NCBI GenBank assembly: GCA_015501055.1
Contig: JADNYV010000660.1
Coordinates: forward strand, 1 to 18,501
DNA from: Mucidula mucida
Taxonomy: Eukaryota; Basidiomycota; Agaricomycetes; Agaricales; Physalacriaceae
Direction of reading: 5' to 3'
DNA length: 18,501 nucleotides
Below are positions 7,080 to 16,815 of this stretch, piece after piece. The notes under the pieces were generated by a model. The model was not told the DNA's origin, made no database searches, and was given only the letters and a program-made list of their open reading frames with translations. Made by a program: the position numbers and the translations under genes. How positions within the stretch are numbered: position 1 is the stretch's first letter; each line of letters opens with the position of its first letter.

Positions 7080-8562
7080 TTAAAATAGCATTATGAAAAC
7101 AGTGGAAGAATGCAAATGACTACGGCTATGATATATGAGACTGGCACAAGGGCGGTAAGGCATGATGCTGTAATGACTGTGGGGTATGTGAGGTGAATGG
7201 CTACTTGATGGCGAGTTGTGACTACGCCGCTTGAGAGGTGAACAGTCGGGCGACAACGACTTGGCAGCCTGCTGGGCTGCAGATGCGGCGGCGGTGGCAG
7301 TGGTCATCACATCCAACTGTGCGGCAAGCATCAGGTTGTCAACCTGCTGCTGTATACCACTGATGCTGACATCCGGGCGAGGCCCTACACCCGAACTGTC
7401 TCCGATGTGCTGCTTCTTGTCGCTCTCGTAAATGAATTGAAAGCCCTGGAACAATATTAGCAAAAGAAAGCGTAAAGACAATAATGACAACAACCTGACA
7501 AGTGCCGTAGCACTACCCTTCGCGGCCTAGACAGTCACGGCATACTGGGCGTCAAGCTTATCCCAAAAGTCGTTCGCAGCGTGTTTCTTGTAAACCATGC
7601 GCTGTCGAGGGTTAGGGAAAGTCATTTGAGAAGAAATACGGCACTCACCATGAGGGCAATGCGACAGCAAAGGGGCATGAAGAGCTCACACTTGGTGTTC
7701 TTAATGAATGTACGGGCTAGAGTAAATATGTCGGGCTTGGGACCACCCTTCCTCCTGATAGCCAGCTAAGGATTCATGAGATAAGGCTGGAACAATGAAG
7801 GAGACATCATACATGTTTCTTGAACGTGGCCCTTGTCTGAGTGAGGGCATTGCTGACAGCAGATTGGAGTTGATTGTAGTCGGCGGCATTGGCTGTAATG
7901 CCTGCGGGAATTCCTAGAGGAAGGCGGAGCAGGAGTTTCTATGAGATAAACATGGTTCAGGCTTCGACCACGGAATGGCAAAAAGACTCACAAGAAGCGA
8001 GTCCATCGCAGGAGCACCCTTGTAAGAGGCAATGTGACTGGAAAGAAGCATGGCCACAGAATATGAGTTAATGTTCTTGTATAGGTCGTCGGAGACCTCA
8101 AAGGCAGGTGTTGCGACAACAATCTCCTCAACTTTGTTGAAGACAGAATGGAGCAGTGCGAACGTCTTGGCGTCACAAACATGTGGCGGGTCCTGAGTGG
8201 AGAATGCAGGAATTAGTATGCAGTTAGAGCTGACAACGAAGACAAACCTGAAGGAAAACCTCGACCTCAGCAAGTTGCTCAGTTTTGAGCTTCTTCCTCG
8301 CAGCAAAGTTCTTGATAGCAATCAAATCATTGGGGTTAGGACCGGTGGGAGTCGTGAACGGGTTAGTAGTCAGTGGATTACCACTGGTACCGCCCGGAGC
8401 ACTGTCGTCTTCAAGCTCGTCGAAGTCCTCATTATTGGGAGTTGGGCGCTTGCCAAGGACACGACTGGTCTGTGGCATTTTTATAGCCGCAAGAATGCTG
8501 TTCATGGGGTTATCATCGTCAGAGGGGGGTGAAGAGGACGGGGAAATGGGAGGGACTGACAT
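7080..8562 (-). pseudogene. Gene A: multi-exon gene of an uncharacterised agaricomycete family, one in-frame stop
   Basis: Proposed start is at 8562 (MSVPPISPSSSPPSDDDNP). Exons that keep frame are 8562-8248, 8192-7992, 7938-7813, 7765-7649, 7601 to about 7500, and 7445-7080, joined by GT-AG introns of 47-55 nt. The N-terminus is disordered and Ser/Pro/Asp-rich with GKRP. Then come FAARKKLKTEQLAEVEVFLQ, DPPHVCDAKTFALLHSVFNK, a long helical part, TQTRATFKKH, CRIALM and NDFWDKLDAQ. Exon 5 holds TAG at 7529-7527, so the gene is probably broken; the last donor is ambiguous (GTCAGG gives the better frame). I recognise the pattern from an expanded family of unknown function in mushroom genomes (memory, not a search). 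An alternative start at 8691 would overlap gene B's start region and is less likely. No function is assigned. Confidence 0.7.
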
Positions 8563-8692
8563 GGTGGTGGTTGAAAGGCAAGAAAAAAATGGCAATGAGG
8601 TCGCTTTTATCGCCCGATTCGTGCTGGGCTGTGATGGCGGAGTTTCGGTTGATCCGTTCGCCATCACCACCACTGAAGAACTGCTTGACAAA
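8563..8692. promoter_or_regulatory. Shared 130 bp divergent promoter region of genes A and B
   Basis: The ATG of gene A (8562, minus) and the ATG of gene B (8693, plus) are separated by only 130 bp, so both must be transcribed from this stretch or from inside each other. A CTTTTATC stretch is the only TATA-like word. TGGTGGTGG next to gene A's start and CACCACCAC next to gene B's start form a weak inverted pair. No proven sites. Confidence 0.4.
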
Positions 8693-10718
8693 ATGCCACC
8701 TAAGAAAGCTCTGCCAAATTGTGAGTTAACAAGAAGAACTTGACGCAGAATTTAGACTCACACAAGTAAACTCTTCAGTCTTTGTGGAGGACACAACAGA
8801 CTCCAAAGTTCTTTGCACAATCTGTCATGGAAACACTCAGCCTTTCCCTCCTCTTTCTGCTAAGTCGTGGATCCTCCGGAGCAGTGCAACTTCACATGTT
8901 AATGGTGATCAACACCATGCTGCAGCAGAGAGATACAAGAATCTGCAGCGCATAAATGCGGCAAGAGAGCAAGTGCGACAACAGTGGCAGCAACCTTCGC
9001 AACTTTTAGCCATAACCGCTGTCGATGCACGCATACGATCTGAACCACATATTAATGCGCGTATTGATATGGACCAACTGGACGCGTACAAGTTTTCTGG
9101 CGATGACTTCACCCTCCATCCGACCAACGACAAGATCTTGGATGCACAGTCCGAGCGCCTAGATCGCGAGTTTGAACATCGTGGCTTATGGAACATGCAC
9201 GCTATGGCAGATGCACTGGGTCTCCATAGTGGAGAGCCGCTGGAGACGACAGAGGACCAGAAAGATGCCCTGTTTGCAGAAATCCTAGAGACAGCGAGTA
9301 CATTGATGATGGTTTGCGTTGAAGATAACATGCACCTGACTTTGTTCCATTTTGGTCAGAAGTTCTCACTCTGGAACTGAGCGCGTCTTCTCTTCCATTG
9401 CGTAATGAGGTGTTCTACCCATATGATTCCAAGACGGTAAGTTGCCATTCATACACAGTTTTTCCGATCCGAATTCTGATAGTCCATTCAAGATGTTTTT
9501 ACTAGATACTCTGGACAATCTACCGCGACTGCAAATCTCAAACTCCTTAATGCGTGTATTCTTGTGGATTCTGAGAGAACTTGGGGCCCCGGATGTCCCG
9601 TCATTTGACCATTTACGCAACATTCAGAAGAGTATTCGTAGCAGGTCTGGGATACCAACAATCCCAGCTAAGTCTCATTTTGGGAACGTCTTTTACATCA
9701 ATGATCCCCGGCACCTTATCGCGCAGGTATGTCACGTTGAATCGATGATTTTATCTATAAGAGACTCAAAATACACAGGATTGGGCATCACCCGAGGTGC
9801 GGAAACATATCCGCGTCTATCCAGAGATCCCTGAAGATGGGGTGATACGTGAAATCTGGCATGCCCAGAAATGGCGGAAGGATATGGACTGTGATCTCTT
9901 GAGTCCAATGTACGAGGGTCGACGCGCTCACTTCTACATGAATGAACTCGCTCGAATGGAGGATGGTCGGTATGTCATACAAAAGCGCTGGGTGACCTTC
10001 TTGCAAGAGGTATATGCGGACGCATTGATTGTTGAGATCGATGACAGTGTATGTATTTCATTCAGATGATTGTACTACAGCACTGACTTCTCCTAGGGCT
10101 TCGCAACTGTACTCAATAAAGAGTCTACAACACTTATCAAGGCATCTGAACTGTCGCGTAACTATCTTGACCTCAAGCATGACGGCGGCCTGCCCAAATG
10201 GGCCGACACATGTGCTGACCTCTCCGCGAAGATGCCTAACCCAAAGTGTGCACTGGCCGAAGGAGATCCCCTTTATACTTCCTTTGTGGAGTATTTTAGC
10301 GATGACGTCTCTGGAAATCGAACCAAGCAGTGGAATAAACACTGGAACGTATACATGACACATTGAAATCTCCCTCGGCAGCTTCTTCAACAAGAGTTTC
10401 ATGTTCACTTTGTCTCCTCGTCCCCACATGCCTCTACAACGGAGCAGTACGGCAAGTTTAAGGAGATTGTTGAGTAAGCTACGATTCCTTGTTTCAATTG
10501 CTTTAATCCCTAACTTATGACCAGATCTACACAGCGTGAACCGGTAAAAGTACGGGATGGAGTCTCAGGACAGATAACATGGTTTTTGCTCCAGAACATG
10601 ATTGAACCCTCTGATAATCCGATGCAGAGCGAGATTGCTGCAAGTATCGGCGCAAAAGGAAACTTTCCATGCCGCAAGTGTGAGGTGGGTGGTACTCAAG
10701 CAGAGAAACGGGAGGACG
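8693..10718 (+). pseudogene. Gene B: multi-exon gene of an uncharacterised agaricomycete family, nonsense-mutated and cut off
   Basis: Exons in consistent phase are 8693-8720, 8779-9297, 9360-9436, 9493-9726, 9779-10048, 10097-10473 and 10525-10718, with GT-AG introns of 48-62 nt. Start MPPKKALPN. Residues about 20-55 form a possible C2H2-like finger (CTIC...HVNGDQHH). Later landmarks are [86 protein letters not shown] and CRKCEVGGTQ. Exon 6 has an in-frame TGA at 10364-10366, best explained as CGA to TGA. The frame stops at 10718, where an LTR-element fragment begins. I recognise the family as a repeated, unnamed one in mushroom genomes, possibly transposase-derived (memory and inference); the second half is missing here. 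Function unknown. Confidence 0.75.
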
Positions 10719-11008
10719 AAGTTTTCCTGGGAACGGGGGTTGACCCGTAAACAGCGCCCACTGAAGTGCAACTGCCAAAAGTTCGTTCTCGTGAGAGCGG
10801 CTACTTTCAGCACCCGAGGCAGTTATCTCTAACTGTTAGCCGGCGCTACTGGGACCAATACACGTGTATGCGGACGTGCGCTGGAATTAGGAATCCGTCG
10901 ATCTGTAAACAGGGAAAGGGAATAGGGGAATGTGCGATGATCAAACAGCGAAGTGCTGATCGACGATCAGGGATGTGTGGTAGGTGGTCGAAAGAAGTTC
11001 CGATCTTC
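10719..11008 (-). repeat. Truncated leader of the LTR family, downstream of R's 3' LTR
   Basis: It matches the L leader 2250-2538 nearly throughout and breaks off at 10719, where gene B's exon 7 ends (...GGAGGACG then AAGTTTTCCTGGG). A leader belongs after a 5' LTR, yet here the LTR is preceded by integrase and polypurine tract. The LTR is therefore flanked by internal element sequence on both sides, as in a head-to-tail tandem. Confidence 0.8.
10996..11006 (-). promoter_or_regulatory. Self-complementary primer-binding site, second copy
   Basis: AGATCGGAACT on the minus strand, 2 nt after the LTR's TAACA end, is the exact reverse complement of AGTTCCGATCT in the LTR (11124-11114). The complementarity is 11 nt here against 12 nt in element L; the twelfth base differs. 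Confidence 0.72.
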
Positions 11009-11536
11009 TGTTAGCGACTGACTAAGCCACGAGACTCAACCAGGTACCACAGCAGGAACTAAGGAAGAAAACATTCGTGTTTGTAAGACTAGGCTAGGCC
11101 AGGTGTATAAACGAGATCGGAACTAAAGTACAATGATACTACACTACTGCTTATATACTGGTAAGTCTGTGTTTGGGACTCCTTGTCCATACGTGTTTCC
11201 ACTAGGGATGCTCCACGCCCTTGACCCAGTGTTGTATGCTACTAGTCTGTGAAACCATTAAATACGAGTGGTAACTGCATGTAAGTAATAATACTGAAAC
11301 GACCGTGTGTGCTACGAGTGTCGGTGGTGTGTATACAATAGGGAGTCCATGAGGTATCGGCATGTATGATGTCATCCATGTGTTGGACGTGTGTCCAACA
11401 TGAGTACGGCTTCGGTAATGAAAGGGGTATGATTGGTGACGAAACAGATGATGAAACGGTCCGTTGGTTGATAAGACAAGGCCCCCGATAAGATATGATA
11501 AGATGTGAAAATATGAAAATATGGCGATTTATAACA
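11009..11536 (-). repeat. 3' LTR of element R (528 bp)
   Basis: On the minus strand it begins TGTTATAAATCGCC at 11536 and ends AGTCGCTAACA at 11009. It is preceded directly by the polypurine tract of R, so it served as R's 3' LTR, and followed by a primer site and leader, so it may also have served as the 5' LTR of a lost tandem neighbour. Confidence 0.92.
11114..11157 (-). promoter_or_regulatory. TATA box and probable transcript start in R's LTR
   Basis: TATATAA (11157-11151) is followed about 33 nt downstream by AGTTCCGATCT (11124-11114), as in the other LTR copies. Confidence 0.55.
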
Positions 11537-11549
11537 TCACCCCCTCTTT
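11537..11549 (-). promoter_or_regulatory. Polypurine tract of element R
   Basis: AAAGAGGGGGTGA on the minus strand lies between the pol stop codon, which it overlaps, and the LTR. It is the usual plus-strand primer position. Confidence 0.78.
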
Positions 11550-13072
11550 AAGGCGCAAGTTCCATTCTGTGCCAGATTCGCTCCATGAGGGCTGCAGAGG
11601 GTAGTGTGACATCGAGGGGTTCGGTATTGGGTGGAGGCATAGGTCGGAATAAATGGGATGGAAACTGCGACATAGGGACTTCTATTCGAGCAAGCGCAGG
11701 TGGCTTTGGCTTGTTCGGGTACTGTCGGTGAAAATCGCGGATGGCTTCGTCGGCATTCTTGAGATTGCATGCCGGTTCCCATGTCTGCTCATGTGTGCCA
11801 TAACCCTTCCAGTGAACCTTGTATTGAAAACCCCCGCGGTACTTCCGGGAATTAACCACTTTCTCAACCTCCCATTCCGGTTCGGCTCCTTCCAGCACAG
11901 GTGGTGGACGCGTGTCTCGGGGTTGCGTCGGAAATTGGGGCTCGTGATAAGGCGTCAACAAGGCCTCATTGAACACGGGATGGATGCTTTTCCACGTGTG
12001 AGGAATCTGGAGCTTGTAAGAGCTTGTCCCAACTTTCTTGATCACTTTGAACGGCCCAAAGCATTTGTCATCGAGCTTCTTCATTGGTTGGTCCGTACTG
12101 AGATTCGTCCCTTCCAGCCATACTTTGTTGCCTTCCTTGTACTCTACTGCCTCTGTCCGCTTCCTGTCATAAAACTGTTTCATGTCCTCTTTTGCCATCT
12201 TCAATGCTGACCCCACTTCATCCCATGTCTTCCTCATGCCGTCGGCAAACTCCTGCGCAGTCTCATTTCTCGACATTATTTTTGGAGTGGTGCCTTTGTA
12301 TGGGTGTCTGCCCATGTTTGCAAAGAACGGAGTGACTTTGGTTGCCGAGTGTACCCAATCATTGTAAATGAATTCAGCAGAGGGTAGCCATTCGTGCCAG
12401 TTGTTCTGATGGTAGTTGACAAATAACCGTAAGAAATGTTCTATCTCTTGGTTCAACCGCTCTGTTTGCCCATTTGCCTGTAGATGATACGCCGTTGTAA
12501 AGTTTCCTTTGATGCCCAACAGCCGGTACAACTCCTTCATAAAACGCGAGTGGTATTGTGGTCCTCGATCATGTATCATCTGTCGTGGTATCCCATGTAT
12601 GGGAAAAATGCGATCTCGGTAGATGCGGGCCATGCCTTCTGATGTCAGAGTGGTGTGTGTTGGTATGATGCGTAATCGCTTTGTGAAATGGTCCACAAAC
12701 ATGCTGATCACATTGTATCCTCCCGATTCTGGCAACTCTCCAATCATGTCCGTCCCTACTATCTCCCATGGCTCGCTTGGCACATCAATAGGATGAAGAG
12801 GTGCAGCCGGCTTCGTGCGATGTAATTTTGTGACCTGGCATTTTTGGCACCCTTCCACGTACTCACGGACGTCTCGGCTGATTCCTGGCCACCAATAGGT
12901 ACGTGTGATCAGCTCGAGGGTCTTGTATCGCCCGGGATGCCCTGCAAGCTGTGCGTCATGATGCATTCCAATAACTTTTCCCCGCAATTCCTTGTCCTTC
13001 GGTATGTAAATATGATCCTTCCATATAATAAGTCCATTTTCCTTCTCTTCCCATCCTTTTTCTTTGTTTTCT
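11548..13072 (-). CDS. pol: Integrase with chromodomain of element R (3' part of split pol)
   Basis: Open for about 500 codons with no stop. It starts within LENKEKGWEEK, next to G2's edge, so the true polyprotein start lies upstream in R. Zinc-binding HHCC: MHHDAQLAGHPG and EGCQKCQ. DDE catalytic triad present: VGTDMIGELP, MIHDRGPQY and ANGQTERLNQE. C-terminal domain with YDRKRTEAVEYKEGNKVWLE, then a chromodomain WEVEKVVNSRKYRGGFQYKV with HWKGYGTHEQTWEP, which in chromoviruses steers insertion to heterochromatin. It ends RMELAP, the stop overlapping the polypurine tract. One oddity is HLQANGQTER where M reads HPQANGQTER. It cannot be expressed as part of Gag-Pol because G2 separates it from RT. 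The minus frame continues to 13140 but is then G2 antisense. Confidence 0.88.
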
Positions 13073-13073
13073 A

Positions 13074-16000
13074 ATGGAATGGGTGAAGTTGAAAGTTTTT
13101 GACCGTAATGATGTTTGGAAGTCTCGTCCCGTTCGCGCAATCATCGCGCCTAGTTTGTGTTCTGATTTGATACTGGGTCTTCCGTTCTTGAAATGTAATA
13201 AACTTGTTTTTGATGTCAGCATAATGACTTTGACCGACAAAACACAAGGTTTTGACATCCTGAAGCCTGTCTCCGACACGAACAAACCAAGAGTAGTGAA
13301 CGCACAGGGAGAAAGGAAAGAGAGAAATAAACAAGTGAAATTAAACAACCTGCAAATGCCCTTCGCACAGAGTGAACACAACGACATGTTACATGAGACA
13401 ACAATCGACAGGGACTACATAGAAATGTGTAGACATGATCCTGTGGCAGCCGTACGTGAAAGGATTGAGGAGCTTGCAACAAGAAAGAAATGTGAGGCAC
13501 TGGAGACCTGTGTCAAGAAGCAATACGCGGACGTCTTCCAGCCTGTACCGCACGTCAACGAGATGCCCCGGGATATGTTTAAGGCGGCCATTAAATTGAA
13601 GGATGCTGATAAAAAGATAAGCTCCCGTTCATATAGCAGTCCAAAAAAGTACCGCAACGCGTGGCAAGCCCTGATTGACCGCCATCTAGAGGCTGGCCGG
13701 ATACAACCATCACACTCCAAGTACGCATCACCCGCTTTCCTCGTCCCCAAGGCAGACCCGACAGCACTTCCTCAATGGGTCAATAATTACAGACAGTTAA
13801 ACGCAAACACCGTCAGCAACAATTACCGCATGCCCCGTGTGGATGAAATCTTGGCTGATGCTGGAAAAGGCAAATGGTTCTCCAAAATGGACATGACTGA
13901 CAGCTTTTTTCAGACGTTCATGGACGAGGACTCTGTAAAATATACAGCCATTAATACGCCGCTTGGGACCTTTGAATGGCTCGTTATGCCACCAGGCCTC
14001 AAGAACTCGCCCGCCGTACATCAACGTTGCGTTAACAATGCCCTCCGGCAATACATAGGCGTCATTTGCCACGTCTACCTGGACGACATTATTATCTGGA
14101 GCCAGACGCTGGAAGAACATATCCAGCATGTACATTTGATACTGGACGCCCTTTGGAAAGCAAAGTTGTACTGCAACGAAAAGAAATCACAGTTCTTCCG
14201 CACAGGTATCAACTTTTTGGGACATCACATATCACACAAAGGCATTGAGGCCAACTTCAAGAAGGCGGAGAAGATTATCAACTGGTTGACGCTCCGGTCA
14301 ACAACAGAAGTGCTCTCATTCTTGAGATTAGTGCGCCACCTTTCAAATTTCCTCCCTGGCCTCGCCAAACAGACCACCGTTCTAACACCTTTGATCACAG
14401 ACTCCGCATGCACGGTGTTCCCTGAATGGACGATGGCACACCAGTCGGCCTTTGACGCCATCAAGAAGATTGTTGTGTCAAGGGAATGCCTCACCGTAAT
14501 CGACCACAATGACATGTCTGGAGAAAACAAGATCTTTGTGACTTGCAATGCGAGCGACTGACGGATGAGTGCTGTACTATTGTATGGTCCAACGTGGGAG
14601 ACAGCTTGCCCAGTGGCATACAACTCAATGCAACTGAAGAGTGCCCAACTAAACTACCCCGTATATAAGAAGGAATTACTGGCAGTCATCCGAGCGCTCA
14701 AACGCTGGTGTACCAACCTCATAGGACACGAGTTCATTGTGTATACAGACCACCAAACACTGGAAAACTTTAACAACCAATACAATCTCTCCAGACAGTA
14801 AGCGCGGTGGATGGAAACAATGTTACAGTACAATTTCACCATTACATACATTCCCGGAGCTGACAATATCGTCGCTGACGCGTTATCACGCTACGACCCG
14901 CCGAACGAGCCTGGACCAACCAACCTCAACGCAGATGATGATTACCGCTTGCCATGCTGGCCACCCCGCACAACGACTACCATTGCTTCTGTACTGAACA
15001 TAACTGCTGACAAGGGGATACTGGATTCTATCAAAGAGGGATATGAAAAGGACCCCTTCTGTGCAAAGTTCATGTCCGGTGAGAAAATCCTACCTAATGT
15101 ATCCCAACGAAACAACTTATGGTACATCGGCAACCGGTTGCTCATCCCGAGGCACGGTAACTTGAGAGAGGTACTATTCCGCATGGCACACAACACTCTT
15201 GGGCATGCTGGCACCGACAAAGCATACACTTCACTCCGCGATGCATACTACTGGCCGAATATGGCGAAAGACTTACGCAAGGCTTACATCCCCGCTTGCA
15301 CAGACTGCCAACGGAATAAGAGCCCCACAACGAAGCCGGCAGGTCCTCTGCACCCTACATCAATACCAGATGGACACGGTTCGTCAGTCGGCATTAACTT
15401 CATTGGCCCGCTACCCGAGGATGAGGGCTATAACGTGATAGTAACGATGACGGACCGCCTCGGTTCAGATGTACGCATTATTCCCACACGCACAAATATT
15501 ACCGCTGAGGATTTTGCCATCGTATTCTTTAATGAATGGTATTGTGAAAACGGCTTGCCTGACGACATCTTCTCCGACCGCAACAAGATTTTTGTATCTA
15601 AATTCTGGAAGGCGTTCACCGAGATGGCAGGTATTAAATTGAAAATGTCATCGTCTTTCCATCCTGAAACTGACGGCACCTCCGAACAAAGCAACAAGAC
15701 TGTCAATGAGGCGATCAGATACCATGTTGACCGCCAATAGAAGGAATGGGTTAAGCACCTGCCTATCATCCGGTTCAATATTATGAACACTGTCAACGCC
15801 TCGACCAGATTCTCTGGTTTTCAACTGTGTATGGGCCGCGCACCTCGGATAATGCCACCTATTGTACTGATGACTCACACCCTCGCAGACACAGAGAAAC
15901 TGGTGCAGGAGATTATGGAGAGAATGAAGACGATGACCTCCGAGGCACAAAACTCCCTCATCGCCGCGAAGGTATCACAGGCGGCCTCGGCCAATAAGCA

Positions 16001-16481
16001 CCGCTCGGTCGACCCAGATTTCAACATTGGCAACCACGTCATGTTGTCTACATTCCACCGCCGAAGAAACTATGCAAACAAAGGACCAAAGAAGGAGGGG
16101 AAGCGCGTCACTAAGTTCTTCCCTCAATTTGATGGCCCTTACACAATCATCGATAAGGACACTGACCACTCAACTTATACTCTAGATATACCAATGTCCA
16201 ACGCTTTCCCAACTTTCTATGTTTCCCTACTACAAAAACACACGCCCAACAACGACAAACTTTTCCCTTCACGCAAACTCGCGCAACCCGGCCCCGTGAT
16301 GACAGATGACGGCCTAGAGGAGTACTTCATAGAGAAAATTGTGGACAAACGGAAACGGGGTCGCGGTAGGCAATACCTCATTAGATGGCGGGGATACGAC
16401 GCGGGTCACGACTACTGGTTATCACGAACAGAACTCACCGACTGCGAAGCACTCGACGTATGGGAGGAGCAATCAGGATGA
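13074..16481 (+). pseudogene. pol: pol of element G2 (PR end-RT-RNase H-IN-chromodomain), three stops
   Basis: One reading frame spans 1136 codons with only three stops: TGA 14559-14561, TAA 14799-14801 and TAG 15738-15740. Domains: protease end (VRAIIAPSLCSDLILGLPFL, about 13130-13190). RT with WFSKMDMTDSFF and the YLDD box (CHVYLDDIIIW, about 14070-14100). RNase H, with CNASD just before the first stop and YTDHQTLENF. Integrase zinc finger (AHNTLGHAGTDK ... CTDCQ). Core with VGINFIGPLP, where the catalytic Asp is Asn (15396-15398), FSDRNKIF and TSEQSNKT. C-terminal domain and chromodomain (YFIEKIVDKRKRGRGRQYLI, about 16325-16440). The ATG at 13074 is only the first Met after the truncation, not the natural start. 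The copy would be inactive through the stops, the lost 5' end and the Asp change. Confidence 0.9.
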
Positions 16482-16620
16482 AGCATTTTGTTGAACCGGT
16501 TCGGACAGTGGGTTGCGCGGTAGCTTTTTCCCACTGGGTTTTAACGCACCCGACGCCGGTTGATGATGTGTTGTTATTCTGTTTGTTTCATTTTGAATTT
16601 CTTAACCATATTTTTCTTTA
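16482..16620 (+). other. 3' untranslated stretch of G2
   Basis: About 140 bp between the pol stop and the polypurine tract, T-rich towards its end. No frame or structure that I recognise. Confidence 0.6.
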
Positions 16621-16633
16621 GAGGGCGGGCGAG
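16621..16633 (+). promoter_or_regulatory. Polypurine tract of G2
   Basis: GAGGGCGGGCGAG stands directly before the LTR's TGTAAGC and is purine-rich apart from two C. It is the expected plus-strand primer. Confidence 0.65.
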
Positions 16634-16815
16634 TGTAAGCCCGCTTACACAGATACAGACATAACGGACATAACCATACTATACGACTGCAGACTAATCG
16701 TACCTTACATATACCTTACCGCTATACCACGACTACATCAACAACAAAGACGCTTTGATCCTGTCTTTGACTGTGCGACCCGACCTAGTAACTCAACGGT
16801 AACGTCGAGCTTACA
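16634..16815 (+). repeat. 3' LTR of G2 (182 bp)
   Basis: It begins TGTAAGC and ends GCTTACA, a perfect 7 bp terminal inverted repeat with the canonical TG...CA ends. It is preceded by a polypurine tract and followed at once by R's pol sequence. The first 16 bp are themselves a short inverted repeat (TGTAAGC-CC-GCTTACA). No second copy is present in the window. Confidence 0.85.

Larger units (their letters stand above)
13074..16815 (+). mobile_element. Element G2: 5'-truncated Ty3/gypsy chromovirus of a second family, nested in R
   Basis: Plus-strand order: end of protease, RT, RNase H, integrase, chromodomain, polypurine tract and 3' LTR (182 bp). It differs from the L/M/R family in LTR, protein sequence and LTR length. 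The 3' boundary is sharp: the LTR ends GCTTACA at 16815 and R's pol resumes at 16816. The 5' boundary lies near 13073 and falls inside the protease, so 5' LTR, primer site and gag are absent. I see no clear target duplication, which suggests a deletion or recombination at the left junction. Confidence 0.85.

Noticed and set aside
8285..8743. Plus-strand open frame of about 150 codons
   Set aside because: It is antisense to exon 1 of gene A, whose text continues sensibly across spliced exons. The plus frame is a shadow.
11653..12210. Plus-strand frame of 185 codons across R's integrase
   Set aside because: It is the antisense of an intact integrase and chromodomain frame with all catalytic motifs.
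13060..13080. Target-site duplication for G2
   Set aside because: The five bases after the LTR (TATAT) do not occur at the left junction, so I cannot claim one.
13073..13140. Extension of R's integrase frame upstream to an ATG at 13140
   Set aside because: This part is the reverse complement of G2's protease coding sequence. The frame is open across the junction by chance.
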